A DNA stretch of 64,000 nucleotides, from assembly GCA_946406115.1 (NCBI GenBank), contig OX291562.1, forward strand, positions 1,766,001-1,830,000, in the 5' to 3' direction. Below are positions 31,873 through 43,391 of this stretch, piece after piece. Each line of letters opens with the position of its first letter. Positions within the stretch are counted from its first letter, which is position 1. A program made the position numbers and the translations under genes. The notes beneath the pieces are model-generated. The model saw only the letters and a program-made list of their open reading frames with translations. It did not search any database and was not told the origin of the DNA. Origin of the DNA: Apoda limacodes (Eukaryota; Arthropoda; Insecta; Lepidoptera; Limacodidae).

Positions 31873-33180
31873 GAGCTTGTATGGTCCTCAATATCTGGTA
31901 TTCTCGTTGGAGAAAGTACCAGCTGAGAGAATCCATAGGTCAGAGCAAATTCATGAGCAGATATCCCAATTAGTTCAAGAACTGAGCCACTCACGATGGT
32001 GGGCGTTAAAGTCTCCCAAAATAACTAGTTCTCCCAATATTGCTCTAGAACTTTGTCAGTCGTCAAACTCAGGTGCGTGAAGAGTCAAGTTACGTCCGTG
32101 TCACCGCTATGAGACCTGTATAGGCACGCATAGAAACGAGTGTGGCCGCCGTGATCTACGCGCACCCACAATATCGACAGGTCCCTGCCTTCAAGGCTAT
32201 GAAGGCGGCGACAGCAGCTATCCTCCCGGACGAACATACATACACCGGCATGACTCACAAAATTGTGCTCGAGTTTGTAGCCGGGATAGTGTAGGTAGGT
32301 ATGATGGTAGGCCGAGCAGGATATCTGCGTCTCCGTTAGGAAAAGAATGGTCGGCTGCGCAGTCTCGAGATGGTGGTGGACTGCGTTAAGATTTGCGTGA
32401 ATACCCCTGATGGTGCTAAAATCCACATTATATGTGGATGGAGTAGCCGCTGTAAAAACTCTTTTCCTTTTCGTTCTTTTGGCCATTTTTTTGAAAAAGT
32501 TACTTAGACTAAAAAAAAATGAGGATTCACTGCACAGACAGCTTAGAGGACAAAAGGTGCGGTACTAGAACTGCCGAAGCATGGCACAGATAATACGGTT
32601 GCTGGCACGGCGGGCGGAAAGGCCCCTGATCCCCCTCTGTTGTAGTAGCCGGGTCCACTCCGGACTCCTTCTCCGGCACGACTACCACTTCAGAGACTTT
32701 ACACAGGCTGGTGGATCAGCCTCCCAGGGCGGAGATTAAGTGATCCCTGGGTTCGGGAACCCGTTCAACCTGCGGGCGGCCAGCGGTCAGCCGTTTCATC
32801 AGGTCTCCCTGACCGCCGAACCAGCACGCCACGTCTACGCCGAGCAATGACAGCAATAAGCACCGCCGGTCCACCGCTGTCCGCGCAGCGAATCCTCAAA
32901 GAGAGCTCTGGCAACCTTACTCACCGCCAGGAACTCAACACTACTCAATGTTAGTGTTATTGTGGCCGCGGTTTTCTGTAAGGTGGAGGTACTTCCCCAG
33001 TTCGGGCCGCTCATTCGAGCAAGTACTCGCTATGCCCCGCTTTATTTGTTCGGGCGGCTTATTCGAGCGAGTACTTGCAGTGCCCTACCTCTCTTAAATA
33101 CACACTCTCTCTCTTCACATACTTCCGATACAATCGGCCATTTTGTCGAGCTTTGTGCGGGCAAAGACAGACTATTATAG
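31873..33180 (-). mobile_element. LINE family A, copy A4 (5' part)
   Basis: Antisense 5' region of family A. GC-rich leader (about 33180-32490) is followed by the ORF2 start and endonuclease N-terminus (frame at 32486-32085: STIRGIHANLNAVHHHLETA, TILFLTETQIS, LSILWVRVDHGGHTRFYACL). It then jumps to later endonuclease sequence (32084-31873). A3 and A4 together could be one insertion split by the piece at 31437-31870, but each also carries its own deletion. This is the only copy here that preserves the family's 5' leader. Confidence 0.75.
32085..32486 (-). pseudogene. A4 endonuclease N-terminal half
   Basis: A 133-codon frame starting MAKRTKRKRVFTAATPSTYN. The Asn-bearing first strand (FSTIRGIHANLN), the Glu of the catalytic site (LFLTETQIS) and the YACLYRS strand are visible. 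The GDFN and SDH motifs are missing because the frame ends at a deletion near 32085. The basic start suggests a nuclear-localising N-terminus for ORF2. A single Met is available, so the start is fairly clear. Confidence 0.75.
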
Positions 33181-33186
33181 AAAACT

Positions 33187-33402
33187 TTATTGCTTTATAA
33201 ATTTTTGAGACGATAAAAAGATCTGTTCACAGTGTTGGATACATTTCATTGTGCAAGCTTGATATTTAGAGGAGGGAGAGGGATTAAAAACAGCACAAGT
33301 AACCACCACAGGTGCATCTACCGAACAAGCATCCAGCGCACGAATAACCAGGACACGATCAGCTGCTTGTAAAAGAATTATTTTAAACACCCTCGTAAAC
33401 AA
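33187..33402 (-). other. Unassigned short ORF
   Basis: A 71-codon frame starting MFTRVFKIILLQAADRVLVI with VVVTCAVFNPSPSSKYQACT and three more Cys residues downstream. The composition is protein-like, but I do not recognise a domain. It lies just upstream of LINE copy A4, so it may be target sequence or part of another element. Confidence 0.2.
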
Positions 33403-34729
33403 TAACGCAATACGGCATCCGGATGCGGCTAGGGACCTATAGAGCGTCGCTGCTCTATGCCTAAATATAAAACCCGATGGTAATTTTTTTTATTTTAATT
33501 TATTTATTCAATAATAATTACATTAGTAAGTACTGCCATAGTACCTAGTTAGAGCGCGCCTGTACTAACAATAAGTCATTATACAATAAATATCCAAACG
33601 GAAGTGACGAATATCCGCAGTGCTCCCGATTCATTTATACATTTTATAAATGTTAGAAAATCTCGTTAGCGGCCCCTCGTCTCGTCTCGTCTCGTATCGC
33701 CAGGATTAAGTAACTCTTTGTGACCTATTTTACATTCTTCTGTTTGTTATTTTATATTTTATCGCGAATTACGAATATACAAGTTTTATTCTTATAGTAC
33801 TTAGATTTTACGTAAATGTGTAAGTATGTACGAATGTATAACGTCATGATTGTTTTACCAGAATGGGATAACCACCATAATGTGGAAAACAGATTCTATT
33901 GACGAAACCAACAGAAGGGTTTTATAAGGTGGAATGTTGAATAATATGAAGCAAAACTGTATAGTTTTGTCCTGGTTGGTTTGAACGTGTATGTATATAT
34001 GTATGTATAAGAGAGTAAAACAAAATAAATCTGTTAATTAATATTGATGGTGATAATAATTTTATTTGGCCAAGCGTCAGAATCGTCAAAAGAGGTAGAA
34101 CCTAAAAACCGTTGTGTTAAATAAGCAGACATATACATATAGTATACAACATAAGCATAAATAAAATATATATATAGCTAAATCTACGATCAAACACCGG
34201 CCAAGTGCGTGTCGGGCCACGCGCAATATAGGGTTCTGTAGTAGCCTTATAAACCAACATTTTAGAGGTTGTTTAAATATACCCTTATTAAATATGGTTG
34301 CCAAATACAACGGTTTCACAGCGATGAGCTGATAAACAGATTTGATCGCTCCGCTGCTGATATAAGACTTACGCTTTGAGCCTACTTGTAGTAAGCGAAT
34401 CGGTAGGGACTTGAGTTAGGTACCCATGTAGGTACGTTACGAGTACGTGCGTTTAAAATGTTCAATTAAATAAATCCGACTTTAAAATTGCAAAATAAAA
34501 GTTCAACCTTTAAAAGAATAAATAACTGAAATTTATTAATAAGGGCCAAGTTGTAGTAGTATTAAAATTAAAGTTTTTAAATAATAATCAAATCAAATTA
34601 TCAAAAACTGAACTTTCAAAGCGAAAATTGTAAACTTATCTAGGCACTTCTGAGTGCCGACGTTACGATTGAAAGAGCCAATTTGACGTTAGAGAAAGAA
34701 AAAATAAAACGCCCGGTTATGTAACAATC
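33403..34729. other. AT-rich sequence with minor repeats
   Basis: No gene. A (CTCGT)n run sits at about 33675-33696. 34196-34245 holds a family P head (CGGCCAAGTGCGTGTCGGGC, then AGGGTTCTGTA) cut off after about 50 bp. The rest is AT-rich. Confidence 0.5.
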
Positions 34730-34985
34730 CAACCACCTTTATTGTGGCACCTAATTTTCACAAATTTTCTAACACTACTATTTACAATTTTTTTACACTG
34801 CAATTAAAAATATAACTTCTTCTTTCTTCCAGTTTTCTTCTGCTCCTATTCAGGAGGCTTTCTTGATCGCCGAGGCGACAGGTATGCTTTCAGCGATCGC
34901 TGGCTCTTCTCACTTCTTGGGTAGGAATGGGGAAACTGTTTCAGAGTTGTGGTTCTTTTACAATAGTTTCTTCCGCTGCCCGCTA

Positions 34986-35615
34986 CTACGGGCAGGATTC
35001 TGGTGGCGTTATTACGTGGCGGAGATGAGTGGCTCGGCGGCACCTCGCCTGGATTTCAATGGGACCGTGGGCTCTTCCAGAAGGTCTTTTTGGGGATTGG
35101 CTGCTTTCTAATTTTTTGCTTTGGCGGTCTGGTGATCGCGCATGCAGCGGAGCCATGCTACAGAGGTGCTCGTGGCGCGACTCGTCCGCTCGCGTGAACA
35201 TTTTTGTGGCCAGGCGGTGGACAAATGCATCTAAGCTGTCCCACTTTAGGTCCATCTGAATATTCGTGTTCCTCACGTACCGTGGGGTGCCGACCATTGT
35301 TCGTAGGGCTAGGTTTTCTTGAGCTCGGAGTTGTTTCTTGGATGACTCCGGAACTAGGGCGTACCGCGCCGGTGCGGTGTACGTGAGGCGGGATCTGACA
35401 TACGTTTTGTAGATCCCGAGTTTCGTACGCAGAGGGAGCCTGAATGATAGAAGTGGGCGCAGTCTAGCGCGCGCAACTTTCACCTTCCCGATGATCTCTT
35501 CTTCTCCATCTCCTGACCCTGCAGTTGAAGACGTGTGGTTGGGTGTCCGACTCTCCCGATGAGGATTGCCTGCGTTTTCCCGACGTTGACCGAGAGCTGC
35601 CATTGCGATAGCCAT
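34986..35615 (-). pseudogene. J3 ORF2 C-terminal region
   Basis: A 209-codon frame carries the post-palm region of Jockey ORF2: IIGKVKVARARLRPLLSFRL, RTKLGIYKTYVRSRLTYTAP and RAQENLALRTMVGTPRYVRN. It overlaps the end of the polymerase frame in a different phase, so a frameshift lies near 35500. The same signature (RLTYAAPAW..TGAPRYVRN) is present in J4. Confidence 0.78.
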
Positions 35616-36572
35616 AGTGGCAGGCCGACCAGTGCTCTTTGCATCTTCTTGGCAGCGAATGTTTTACTGGATGATGCGGTGTAAAGGGCCGCATCATCTG
35701 CGAATAGCGCCAGCTGGACGTCGTTCGGCACCGGTATGTCATCGGTGTATCGGGCGTAGCAAGCAGGGGAAAGGCAGCTTCCTTGGGGCACGCCGGCTTC
35801 TACACGGCGTTGGCTGGATTTTTTGTCTTCAACAACCACTTTAAAACACTGATAATGCGTCGCGGGGCTGTAGACGTTGACAGTTTGTACAGCAACCCCT
35901 CGTGCCATACTCTGTCGAACGCCTTTTCCATGTCCAGCAATACTGCCACTGTCTGCTGTCTCTTGTTGCGGCTCGCCGTCATTGAGAGCAGTACCCTGGC
36001 TAATTGGAGCGTGGTCGAGTGTTCGGATCTGAAGCCGAACTGTTCCGACCGGGCACTGATGTGCGGCAATAGTTTCGTCAGCAGGAGCTTTTCGAACACC
36101 TTCGAGATCATGCTCATGCTGAGCAGTTGTATGGGCCTGTAGCTATCTGGTTTTTTTAAATCTTTGTCCGGCTTCGGCAGCATCATGACGGCACCGAGCT
36201 TCCACTCGTCGGGAAAGTTACCGGTACGCAGGATTGCATTGAACAAACTTGTCACTGCTGCGATGGTTTTGCGTGGTAAGTGTCGTAGGGCCGAGTTTGT
36301 CACCCCATCTGCGCCCGGGGCCTTCTTTGGATTGGTTCTTTGTAGCACCCGTACAATTTGGCCGGGCGTAAAGAAAATGGGATCTTCGGTTGCTGGCAGA
36401 GATGCAGTGAAGTACTCCCGAAGTTGTTGCTGAACTGCGTTGACGTGTTCTTGGTCTATTACTGCGTTGGGTCAAAACTGTTTCTCCAAACACTCGGCAA
36501 AAATATCTGACCGCTCTTGTGCGCCAAAATGGGGTAGGTCATCGCTGCCAAGCAGCGGTCTGACAGGATCTG
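35480..36572 (-). pseudogene. J3 reverse transcriptase
   Basis: Two adjoining minus-strand frames give KKAPGADGVTNSALRHLPRK (fingers), DSYRPIQLLSMSMISKVFEK, EQFGFRSEHSTTLQLARVLL, LLDMEKAFDRVWHEGLLYKL (motif A Asp intact), AGVPQGSCLSPACY and LALFADDAALYTASSS (FADD intact). The frame changes near 35810, between motifs A and B. All polymerase signatures are therefore recognisable, but the ORF is broken. The linker before it (QERSDIFAECLEKQF) follows the gag stop after only a few codons. Confidence 0.82.
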
Positions 36573-36574
36573 AT

Positions 36575-37964
36575 TTAGGCATAGTCGATGAAGGCAATGG
36601 CTTCCGCGTTTCCACCGGTCTTGATTGCTTGAAGCAATTCTTGGATGACACTGATGGATGTTTTTAGTTATCTGGAGTCTTTCTCTGTTGCTGTAGGAGC
36701 TGGAGTTCTTTTTGGATTGGTTGCCTCTTCGGTCCCAGTCGGTTTTTTACCCTTTTTTCCTCTCTTCTTTTTAGGCATGGATGTGGTCGCCTTGGCTTGG
36801 GGATCGTTTGCCGGGGCCATCAGTGAAGCAGGCGCTGACTCCTCCACAGTTGTCTGCGCTACCGTTTTTTTGCCCATCCTAGTGAGCAGAACGGTGGCTG
36901 CTTTCTTGTTCCGCATCTCACGGCGAAACACAGGACAAGTGGTGTTGTTGGCTGCGTGTGGTCCTCCGCAGTTGACGCAAGTCGGCGGAGCGTCCCGGGG
37001 TCGGGGGCATTCGTAGGCTTGGTGGGGGTCGCCGCATCTTAGGCAGGTCAGCGGACGATGGCAGTTATGCGAGGAGTGCCTAAACTGCTGACATCTATGG
37101 CACTGCGCAGGTCCTTTTTCCCCCCTCCATGCTTCGATGATGACTCCCGGCATCAGGAGAAGCTCGTCGACTTCAAACAACGCCGACAGCAGGTTTGGAG
37201 TACGCTTTAGCTGCGCAAAGAAAATGCAGCTTGGCTTTCCTTGTCGCGCTTGGTTATGTTTGGCTTATTTGGCTTCGAATCCGCGGTCATTAAGCTCGGC
37301 GACAATTTCCTCCGGATCTGTGTCTGCCGGGAGGCCGCGTATCGCGACCTTGACGCTCTGTTCGGCGGGCAGTGAGTAGGAAAACCAGCTGATTTTCTCC
37401 TCTTGTTCGAGCTTCGTTAGATAGTGCTGTATGTAGCGGTACTCCTCTGCGCTGGCTGGGCTAAACTTTCAGAGTCGGCGTTGCTTGGTGTTCGGCTTAG
37501 TTTTGTCCGACTCTGAACCACTGCAAGAATGTCGTGGAACGGCATCGGAGCGTGAGCGAGTCAGGCGGGGGTCGCGGCTAGGTTTTAAGGCCTTCTTGGC
37601 ATCGACTGGGCGTTGCTTTGGGGGCGGGGCGGCAGCGACAGCTGAGGCGGGGCGAGGGGGCTGTACTTCCGTCTCGCTCGCACGTTCGCTCTCGCTCTTG
37701 TCTGAGGCGGAGGTGAAAGGGGCAGAGTCAGAGTGGTCCACGGTGTCAACTATCTTGCAGCGGCGCTTCGCGGGGGTGTCCTCTTCTTCAGAGGGTCTGG
37801 GCCGGCGTTCGGGATGGTCAACGCGCGGTAGTAAAATCGGCGCATTGGCGGCGAACTCAATGGCGACGGGTTCTTCGGATTCTATCGTTTCTGGTGGATT
37901 GGCAGTGCCTATTTCATCCCGTTGCCGGGTGAGGTATTCCTGCATCTATCGCAGCATTCCCTCG
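36575..37964 (-). pseudogene. J3 gag, main part
   Basis: The C-terminal frame (37180-36668) has three zinc knuckles, CHRCQQFRHSSHNC, CLRCGDPHQAYEC and CVNCGGPHAANNTTC, then a basic tail (KKKRGKKGKKP). A premature stop at 36668 precedes the natural-looking end QELLQAIKTGGNAEAIAFID, with its own stop at 36575-36577. The N-terminal frame (37945-37469) is Ser/Pro- and charge-rich. A shift near 37250-37460 separates the two. The knuckles would package the element RNA. Confidence 0.8.
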
Positions 37965-37982
37965 AAGAGCAGGCCGGCACTT

Positions 37983-38526
37983 TGTAGTTTTTTTTTTTTT
38001 TTTTATACCACTAAGGTGGCAAACAAGCCTACGGTCCGCCTGATGGTAAGCGGTCACCGTAGCCTATGGACGCTTGCAACACCAGGGGCATCACTCGCGC
38101 GTTGCCGACCCTTCAGAAATCTAATAACTTCTTTTTTGAAGAACCCCATACTGTAGTCCTTAGAGAAAACCTTGGCAGGGAGCTCATTCCACAACCCAAG
38201 CGTTCGCGGGAGGAAGTTTCTCTGAAACCGCACTGTACGCGACCATTTCGGTTCCAAAGTGTGAGAATGAATTCCCTGTCGATGGCGAGCGGTGCGATGG
38301 TAGAAAGTAGCCGTGGGCATTATTTCGAACAATTCCTCAGAACACAATCCATTGTACAAGCGGTAGAACACATACAGGGAGGCAAAGTCTCTCCTCAGAC
38401 TTAAGGGCTCGATACCGCAAGTGAGTTTGGGTCGACAATTCTTACAGCCCGTCGTTGAACCGAGTCAAAAGGGCCAAGCTGGTATCCGGGTGCACCCGCC
38501 CAGAGATGGCAGCAGTCCTCCATATG
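37983..38526 (-). mobile_element. LINE family A 3' end (A5) nested in J3 gag
   Basis: A 5'-truncated antisense copy. Its A tail appears as a T run at about 37991-38006, followed by TATACCACTAAGGTGGCAAA. The body encodes CVFYRLYNGLCSEELFEIMP and FYHRTARHRQGIHSHTLEPK, and truncation is at about 38520 (CTCCATA). TGTAG occurs at both ends (37986-37990 and 38525-38529) as a 5-bp target duplication. On both sides the interrupted gag sequence of J3 continues. Confidence 0.88.
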
Positions 38527-38646
38527 TAGTCTACGAGTAATGATCATATCATTCTCATAGACTGTCCTCGGCGATTTTCCCTCGAGGCGCGACTGCTGCG
38601 TCGGAAGCGCTAGTTGGGGGCGGTGGGGTGTACTGTTGTCACTCAT
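38527..38646 (-). pseudogene. J3 gag N-terminus
   Basis: Starts MSDNSTPHRPQLALPTQQSR and runs to YENDMIITRR, where the family A insertion interrupts. In the chance fusion it reads on into HMEDCCHLWAGAP from the inserted LINE. The start Met follows a GC-rich leader without upstream coding signal, so I take it as the gag initiation codon. Confidence 0.7.
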
Positions 38647-39010
38647 TTCGACGAGTGTTAACAGCGTCGGCGTCTAAGTCGTGACGTCACCGAATCATTG
38701 CATCGGCGTCGGCTCAAAGTGAGCGTCGGCGACCCTAGGCTAGGCTTTCCCCTCCGCGGTTAGCGGGCGCGATGCGTGATCGTTTTCCTAATGAAAACGT
38801 CACGGTGTCAGCGATGTTTCCTTTGGGTCCGTACACTGTTGCGTCCACTGCCTGTACCTAACGTTAAAATGGTTTCTGTGTGACGAGCGTCTCCTATGCA
38901 ATGGTTACGGAGGCTAGGTACGCTCATACAATCGAGATTGCTCAGAACAGTAAGGTTACGAAGGTTACGACAATGCTCACGTTCCAAAGCAATCCAGTTT
39001 TCTTACAGCG

Positions 39011-40343
39011 GGTTTTGCGCTCGCTTATTTATCCGACCCGGCGGGCCCGCTGACCAATCACATTCGGTTTTATTTTCCGCGACCAATCACAAACCGTTTT
39101 ATTTTTGTCGCGTTCGTATTAGCATCCCTGTCATATTCCTATACCTATCTCTGTCTTACAATTTAATGCGCTTGCCAGTGTACATGTGGCCTACTTTTCT
39201 CACATAGGTATATGAATAAATCTACGATAAAACAATTAAGCAAACTTACGGTGCAGTGCTTGATATACCTATTACATTCATTAGTAACATAGCACAACAT
39301 AAGTTTCAGAAAAATTATCTACGCCAATCTACACGGGCGACGCCGCGACATAAACATTTACATATTTCTCATTACAGGAAAACCCACATTATAAGTATTA
39401 CTTATATAAAGGCAAACAATAGGTCATAAAAGCGAACCTAACAGATGTCACACTTGTTTACCTACCTACGATCTAACTATCCTAAGGAAAGTCAGGGTAT
39501 TAAATTTATTTAATTACAACAAACAAACAATCAATTATAAAACTATTCGATATAGAGATCTTATCTATAGCTACCTACCTATCTACGCGAGAACAAATGG
39601 TAAACTTTATTATCTTATTTACATCTCATCAGCGATAAGCAGCTGTCCATACACATAGGTATCTATAGCGCGGAGTTCAGCCATCAGCTGGCCGTCTGTC
39701 ATAACCATTATACGGAATATCTATAAACCAAGACAACTACCTTTTACTATTGTTAGAATTTTAATTGTACGAGGCTACCCTAATGGTCGGTAAACGACTA
39801 ACTTAGGTAAGTCTCGCGGGTGTTTTCAATATTATAAATGTGCTAATTAACTCAAACTTTCGCGGTTGTATTCAACATTATAAAACTCCCAATAACAGTA
39901 GCATAACTATTAAAGGCAATAAATAATATATTATAGTAATTAATAAGAAAATTAAAACGGTGATGACAAAACAACGCCATTATAGACCCCGGCCATCCCC
40001 GATTTATCCTAAGTCTAATTTTCTGAATAAAAATTTATTCTGGTAAAAGTTATGAAACTACCTTTAAAGGGCATATGAAGCATGATGCCATTTCTATATC
40101 GCTTATACAACCTCCAATCACCGCCCGTCTTAAAACTACCACCAATCAAAGTTCGTTTCAAACCATACTTTAATCGAAGTTCGTTTTAAAAACATTAATT
40201 CTCGCGCCGCTGGTTCAAAATTTTACGGAACTTCATCTAGAGTTCGAATCCATGAATCGGAGGTTAGATTACTACCTACATTTTTAACAATAAATTTTGT
40301 GTTAATGAAACATTCGTAAGTTTCCTTTACCTATTTTTGTAAC
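39011..40343. other. Unassigned sequence downstream of the J3 leader
   Basis: No gene. Two ACCAATCACA boxes occur at about 39052 and 39083 beside the J3 leader and may belong to its internal promoter or to flanking DNA. The rest is AT-rich with TACCTACCTA low-complexity pieces. Confidence 0.4.
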
Positions 40344-40351
40344 ATACTTTT

Positions 40352-40905
40352 TGCACGCCTCATAAGCGGAGCGGTGAGGTAGTGCTCTACTCTCGACATG
40401 TCAAAAAACCCAGTCTTTTGAAACTTAAATGACGTTTTTTTTTAATATAACACTTACAGGATAATATGAGTGCACTAATATGAAGTTAAATAATCTGTCT
40501 AGCACATATGGTACATTTTATAAACAATTAATTTGTTTAATATAATAAATAATAACATTAAAACTAATCATTCTTGGTCGTCCGTGAGTCTGTGTTTATG
40601 TGACCATGTATGTGGCAGAGAAATTGGGTCGAAAAATTCATCTTACCGGAATACTTTTGTTTTTAATATATAAAGTATTACACTGTGCTGATTCCTAGTT
40701 AATATTAGCGTTCTAAGTACTGTCGTTTAATTATAATTTATAAAAAACTAATATACCACTGTATACTGTATATCTATATATATATTTTTTATTTTTATTT
40801 TATAGTATATTTTTTCCTCACCTTATTTGTTATTTTATTTTAAAAAACTTGAGTTTTTGTTTTAGAGTTTTTTTTTTAAATGAGAATGACCGCTATGAGG
40901 CGTGC
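40352..40905. repeat. Inverted repeat pair, possible DNA element
   Basis: TGCACGCCTCATAAGCGG at the left end (from about 40352) is mirrored by CCGCTATGAGGCGTGCA at the right end (about 40890-40906), with about 520 bp of AT-rich DNA between. The inverted ends suggest a non-autonomous element, but pairing is short and no target duplication is clear. Confidence 0.4.
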
Positions 40906-41403
40906 ACTTTTGGATTTTCCAAATTTAACTATTATATTCTAAGATGTAATATTTTACAATTTAGTCATTTGTACTTATATTTTGGTAGCTTTAAACCATT
41001 CATAAAATAAATCACAATTTTTTCTCAGATAATGCATAAAATAACTAAACTTGTATATTTGAACGCAACATTCTTATTTAAAGATGCATTTTACTTTTAA
41101 GTAGTACGTTTATTGGGAATTGTTTACTAATGCAAATCACAGTGCATCACAAAATGTTAAGGCATTAATTTTGTATCGTCAAAACACGTAGATCCGACTG
41201 TTAAAGTCTTACTTAAAAGGTATGAAACGTCAGAAAATAAGGTTTGATTTTAAAGGGTTGACTTCTAAAACTCACTTTTATATAGTCTAGTCACGGAAAA
41301 GGAAGAGAATTGTAATCAAGGAAATTGAGTTAATGTATTTGAAAATTTTGCCAATTCAAAACCTTAAAATTATCTGAACAGCCTCCTTTTACTAACTACA
41401 GTG

Positions 41404-41570
41404 AAAATCCGGCCAAGTGCGAGTCGGACTCGCGCACGAAGGGTAATATGTTATTGCGACTTTCGTCTCATACCTACTATTCTCATTGCCGAAAAAATCC
41501 GTCAAGTGCATGCAAAATGAATGTTATTGCGACTTTGCGTGCGTGTCGGACTCACGCAACATGGGTTTGT
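41404..41570 (+). repeat. Family P heads, tandem scraps
   Basis: CCGGCCAAGTGCGAGTCGGA followed by CTCGCGCACGAAGGG at about 41410. About 90 bp later, CCGTCAAGTGCATG and GTGCGTGTCGGACTCACGCA form a second, diverged head. Neither body follows. Confidence 0.6.
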
Positions 41571-41840
41571 TTTTACTAACGTATAGAATTTGCAAACATA
41601 AAAATTATTTTTTTTTGCTTGTACAAATACCTGCGAATAGAAATGTTCAGTTAATTCGCAGGATTAAATTACCTACAAATACACACATCCTAAATTTATT
41701 TAAGTAAAAATAATAAAAAGTAAAATATATAAAATTAATTTAAAAGCGAATATATGCTCCGTCATTATTATGACAGCTTCGAGACGTGAACGCATAGAAC
41801 CCACTAGCCAAGTGCAGATATCGGTTCCTCGCATATCCTT

Positions 41841-41926
41841 CTAATATTATAAATTTGATAGTATGTCTGTTACTGAATCATGCTTCAACGACTGGAAGGA
41901 TCGGGATGAAACTGGCATACACATAG
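41841..41926 (-). repeat. Family C repeat, 3' half (interrupted)
   Basis: CTAATATTATAAATTTGATA, GTCTGTTACTGAATCATGCT and TCGGGATGAAACTGGCATAC are the minus-strand 3' end of family C. The repeat stops at 41926, directly before TA and the inverted-repeat element, and resumes at 48252. Confidence 0.65.
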
Positions 41927-41928
41927 TA

Positions 41929-42259
41929 GTCCGGTCAATTTAGACATTCGAAGTTACATAAAGTCCCAACAAGCTGAATTTCAGTGAAATTGTTCAAAAC
42001 CCAATTATAAATAATGTCTAGAAGTTCCCCATCATTCCCGTGTATGGAAAAAAATTTATTCAAGGTCAAAGGTCAAAAAAATTAGTTTTTCGTGATCTTC
42101 AGCAAAACGGTAAGTTTTATCATAAAAGTACCTCGGCAAAAATTGTAGATCATAAAATTATCTATAAAAAATGTATCAATACTTTTTTTCTTAGGAGCCA
42201 CCGTTTCTGAGATATAACGATTCAAAAAGTTATAAAAGTTGTTATCGTCATAATATGCA
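41929..42259. repeat. Left arm of a TA-flanked palindromic element
   Basis: The arm starts GTCCGGTCAATTTAGAC and is mirrored, with scattered mismatches, by 42728-43014 plus 48209-48249. The dinucleotide TA flanks both outer ends (41927-41928, 48250-48251), as for Tc1/mariner-type insertions. The arms are about 330 bp and the unpaired centre about 470 bp. No transposase is encoded apart from the acidic frame at 42439-42579. Confidence 0.85.
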
Positions 42260-42438
42260 CACGTTTCCACGCCACCTATGAGGTAGTGTACTTAGCGCGT
42301 TTTAACATGGTTTCCCCAGTAGGCCTACTCCACGGGTCAGTTGTGATCCTGTTTAATGTAAAACTATTGCAAAATAACGAAAATTTTCAAAGATTGGAAA
42401 AGATGAAAGCGATGTAAATTAAAAAAAAGTGTTGAAGT

Positions 42439-42579
42439 TCATTCGTCTGATTCGTAAGTTTCAAATTCTTGTTCTTCTTCTTGATCTTCTTCTTGTTCTT
42501 CTTCTCCTGCTTCTTCTTCATCTTCATTTTGGATGCAAGTAAATTGCGTCAATAGCGATGTATGGCATAATACTTCGTT
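42439..42579 (-). other. Acidic open frame in the palindrome centre
   Basis: A stop-to-stop minus-strand frame: NEVLCHTSLLTQFTCIQNED followed by a Glu/Gln run and ending FETYESDE before TGA at 42439-42441. It has no start codon. The sequence looks like the acidic C-terminus of a protein, perhaps the tail of a captured transposase or host exon. It could equally be a translated (GAA)n microsatellite, since the DNA is (CTT)n-rich. Confidence 0.25.
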
Positions 42580-42727
42580 TTACCTGATATTCTTATAGTT
42601 AAAACTTATGTATATTTTATATTGTAAGTATAAGTTACAATGACCGATAGAAAAATATTTAATATATAATATATCATAATATTATATAAAATATTACAAC
42701 TCTAGATGTATATACGTGGCGTACTCA

Positions 42728-43014
42728 TGCATATTATGACGATAACAACTTTTATAACTTTTTGAATCGTTATATCTCAGAAACGGTGGCTCGTAAGAAA
42801 AAAGTATTGATACATTTTTTATAGATAATTTTATGATCTACAATTTTTGTCTGATAAAACTTACCGTTTTGCTGAAAATCACGAAAAACTAATTTTTTTG
42901 ACCTTTGACCTTGGATAATTTTTTTTCCATACACGGGAATGATGGGGAACTTCTTGACAGTGTTTATAATTATATTTTGTACTATTTCACTGAAATTCAG
43001 CTTGTTGGGACTTT
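42728..43014. repeat. Right arm of the palindromic element, inner part
   Basis: Reverse complement of the left arm, with landmarks TATATCTCAGAAACGGTGGC, GACCTTTGACCTTGGATAAT and TGAAATTCAGCTTGTTGGGA. It is broken at 43014 by the CR1-like LINE; the missing outer end continues at 48205. Confidence 0.85.
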
Positions 43015-43391
43015 GAATAGAATAGAATAGAATATACTTTTATTGTACACAAAAAACTAAACATTCATACAATCTTATATATTATAGTACAACTAGGCGG
43101 CCTTATCGCTATAAAGCGATCTCTTACAGGCAACCTTAAGTTAAAAGTAATGAAAAAGGAGCAAGATAAGTAGGTGTCACAGGAGGAGAAAGTTACAAAG
43201 ATAAATTAATACTAAATACTTATATAATTTTATAAAATAAATAAATACATGAACATACATATAGTTACATAAACATACTTCTGTATACGTGAATATAAAT
43301 AAATTTACACATATATACATACATAAATACCTATATTACATTATTGTAAGGATATTCAAATTATACTCAAGTATTAATAGCAAGACAGAAT

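Larger units (their letters stand above)
34730..39010 (-). mobile_element. Jockey-clade LINE (copy J3), split by A5
   Basis: Antisense LINE. Reading downward it has a GC-rich 5' leader (about 39010-38647), gag start (38646-38527), the inserted family A end (38526-37983), the rest of gag with three zinc knuckles (37964-36575), then polymerase and C-terminus (36572-34840). The endonuclease is wholly missing, because gag is joined almost directly to the pre-polymerase linker. The outer boundaries are approximate and were set from the GC change. Confidence 0.85.

Noticed and set aside
37485..38156. 223-codon plus-strand frame across the J3 gag and the A5 insertion.
   Set aside because: Antisense to gag and crosses a transposon junction with a T run; no domain is visible.
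42461..42530. CTT-rich stretch as a CRISPR-like or regulatory array.
   Set aside because: Irregular trinucleotide repeat with no spacer structure; a microsatellite or acidic codon run explains it.
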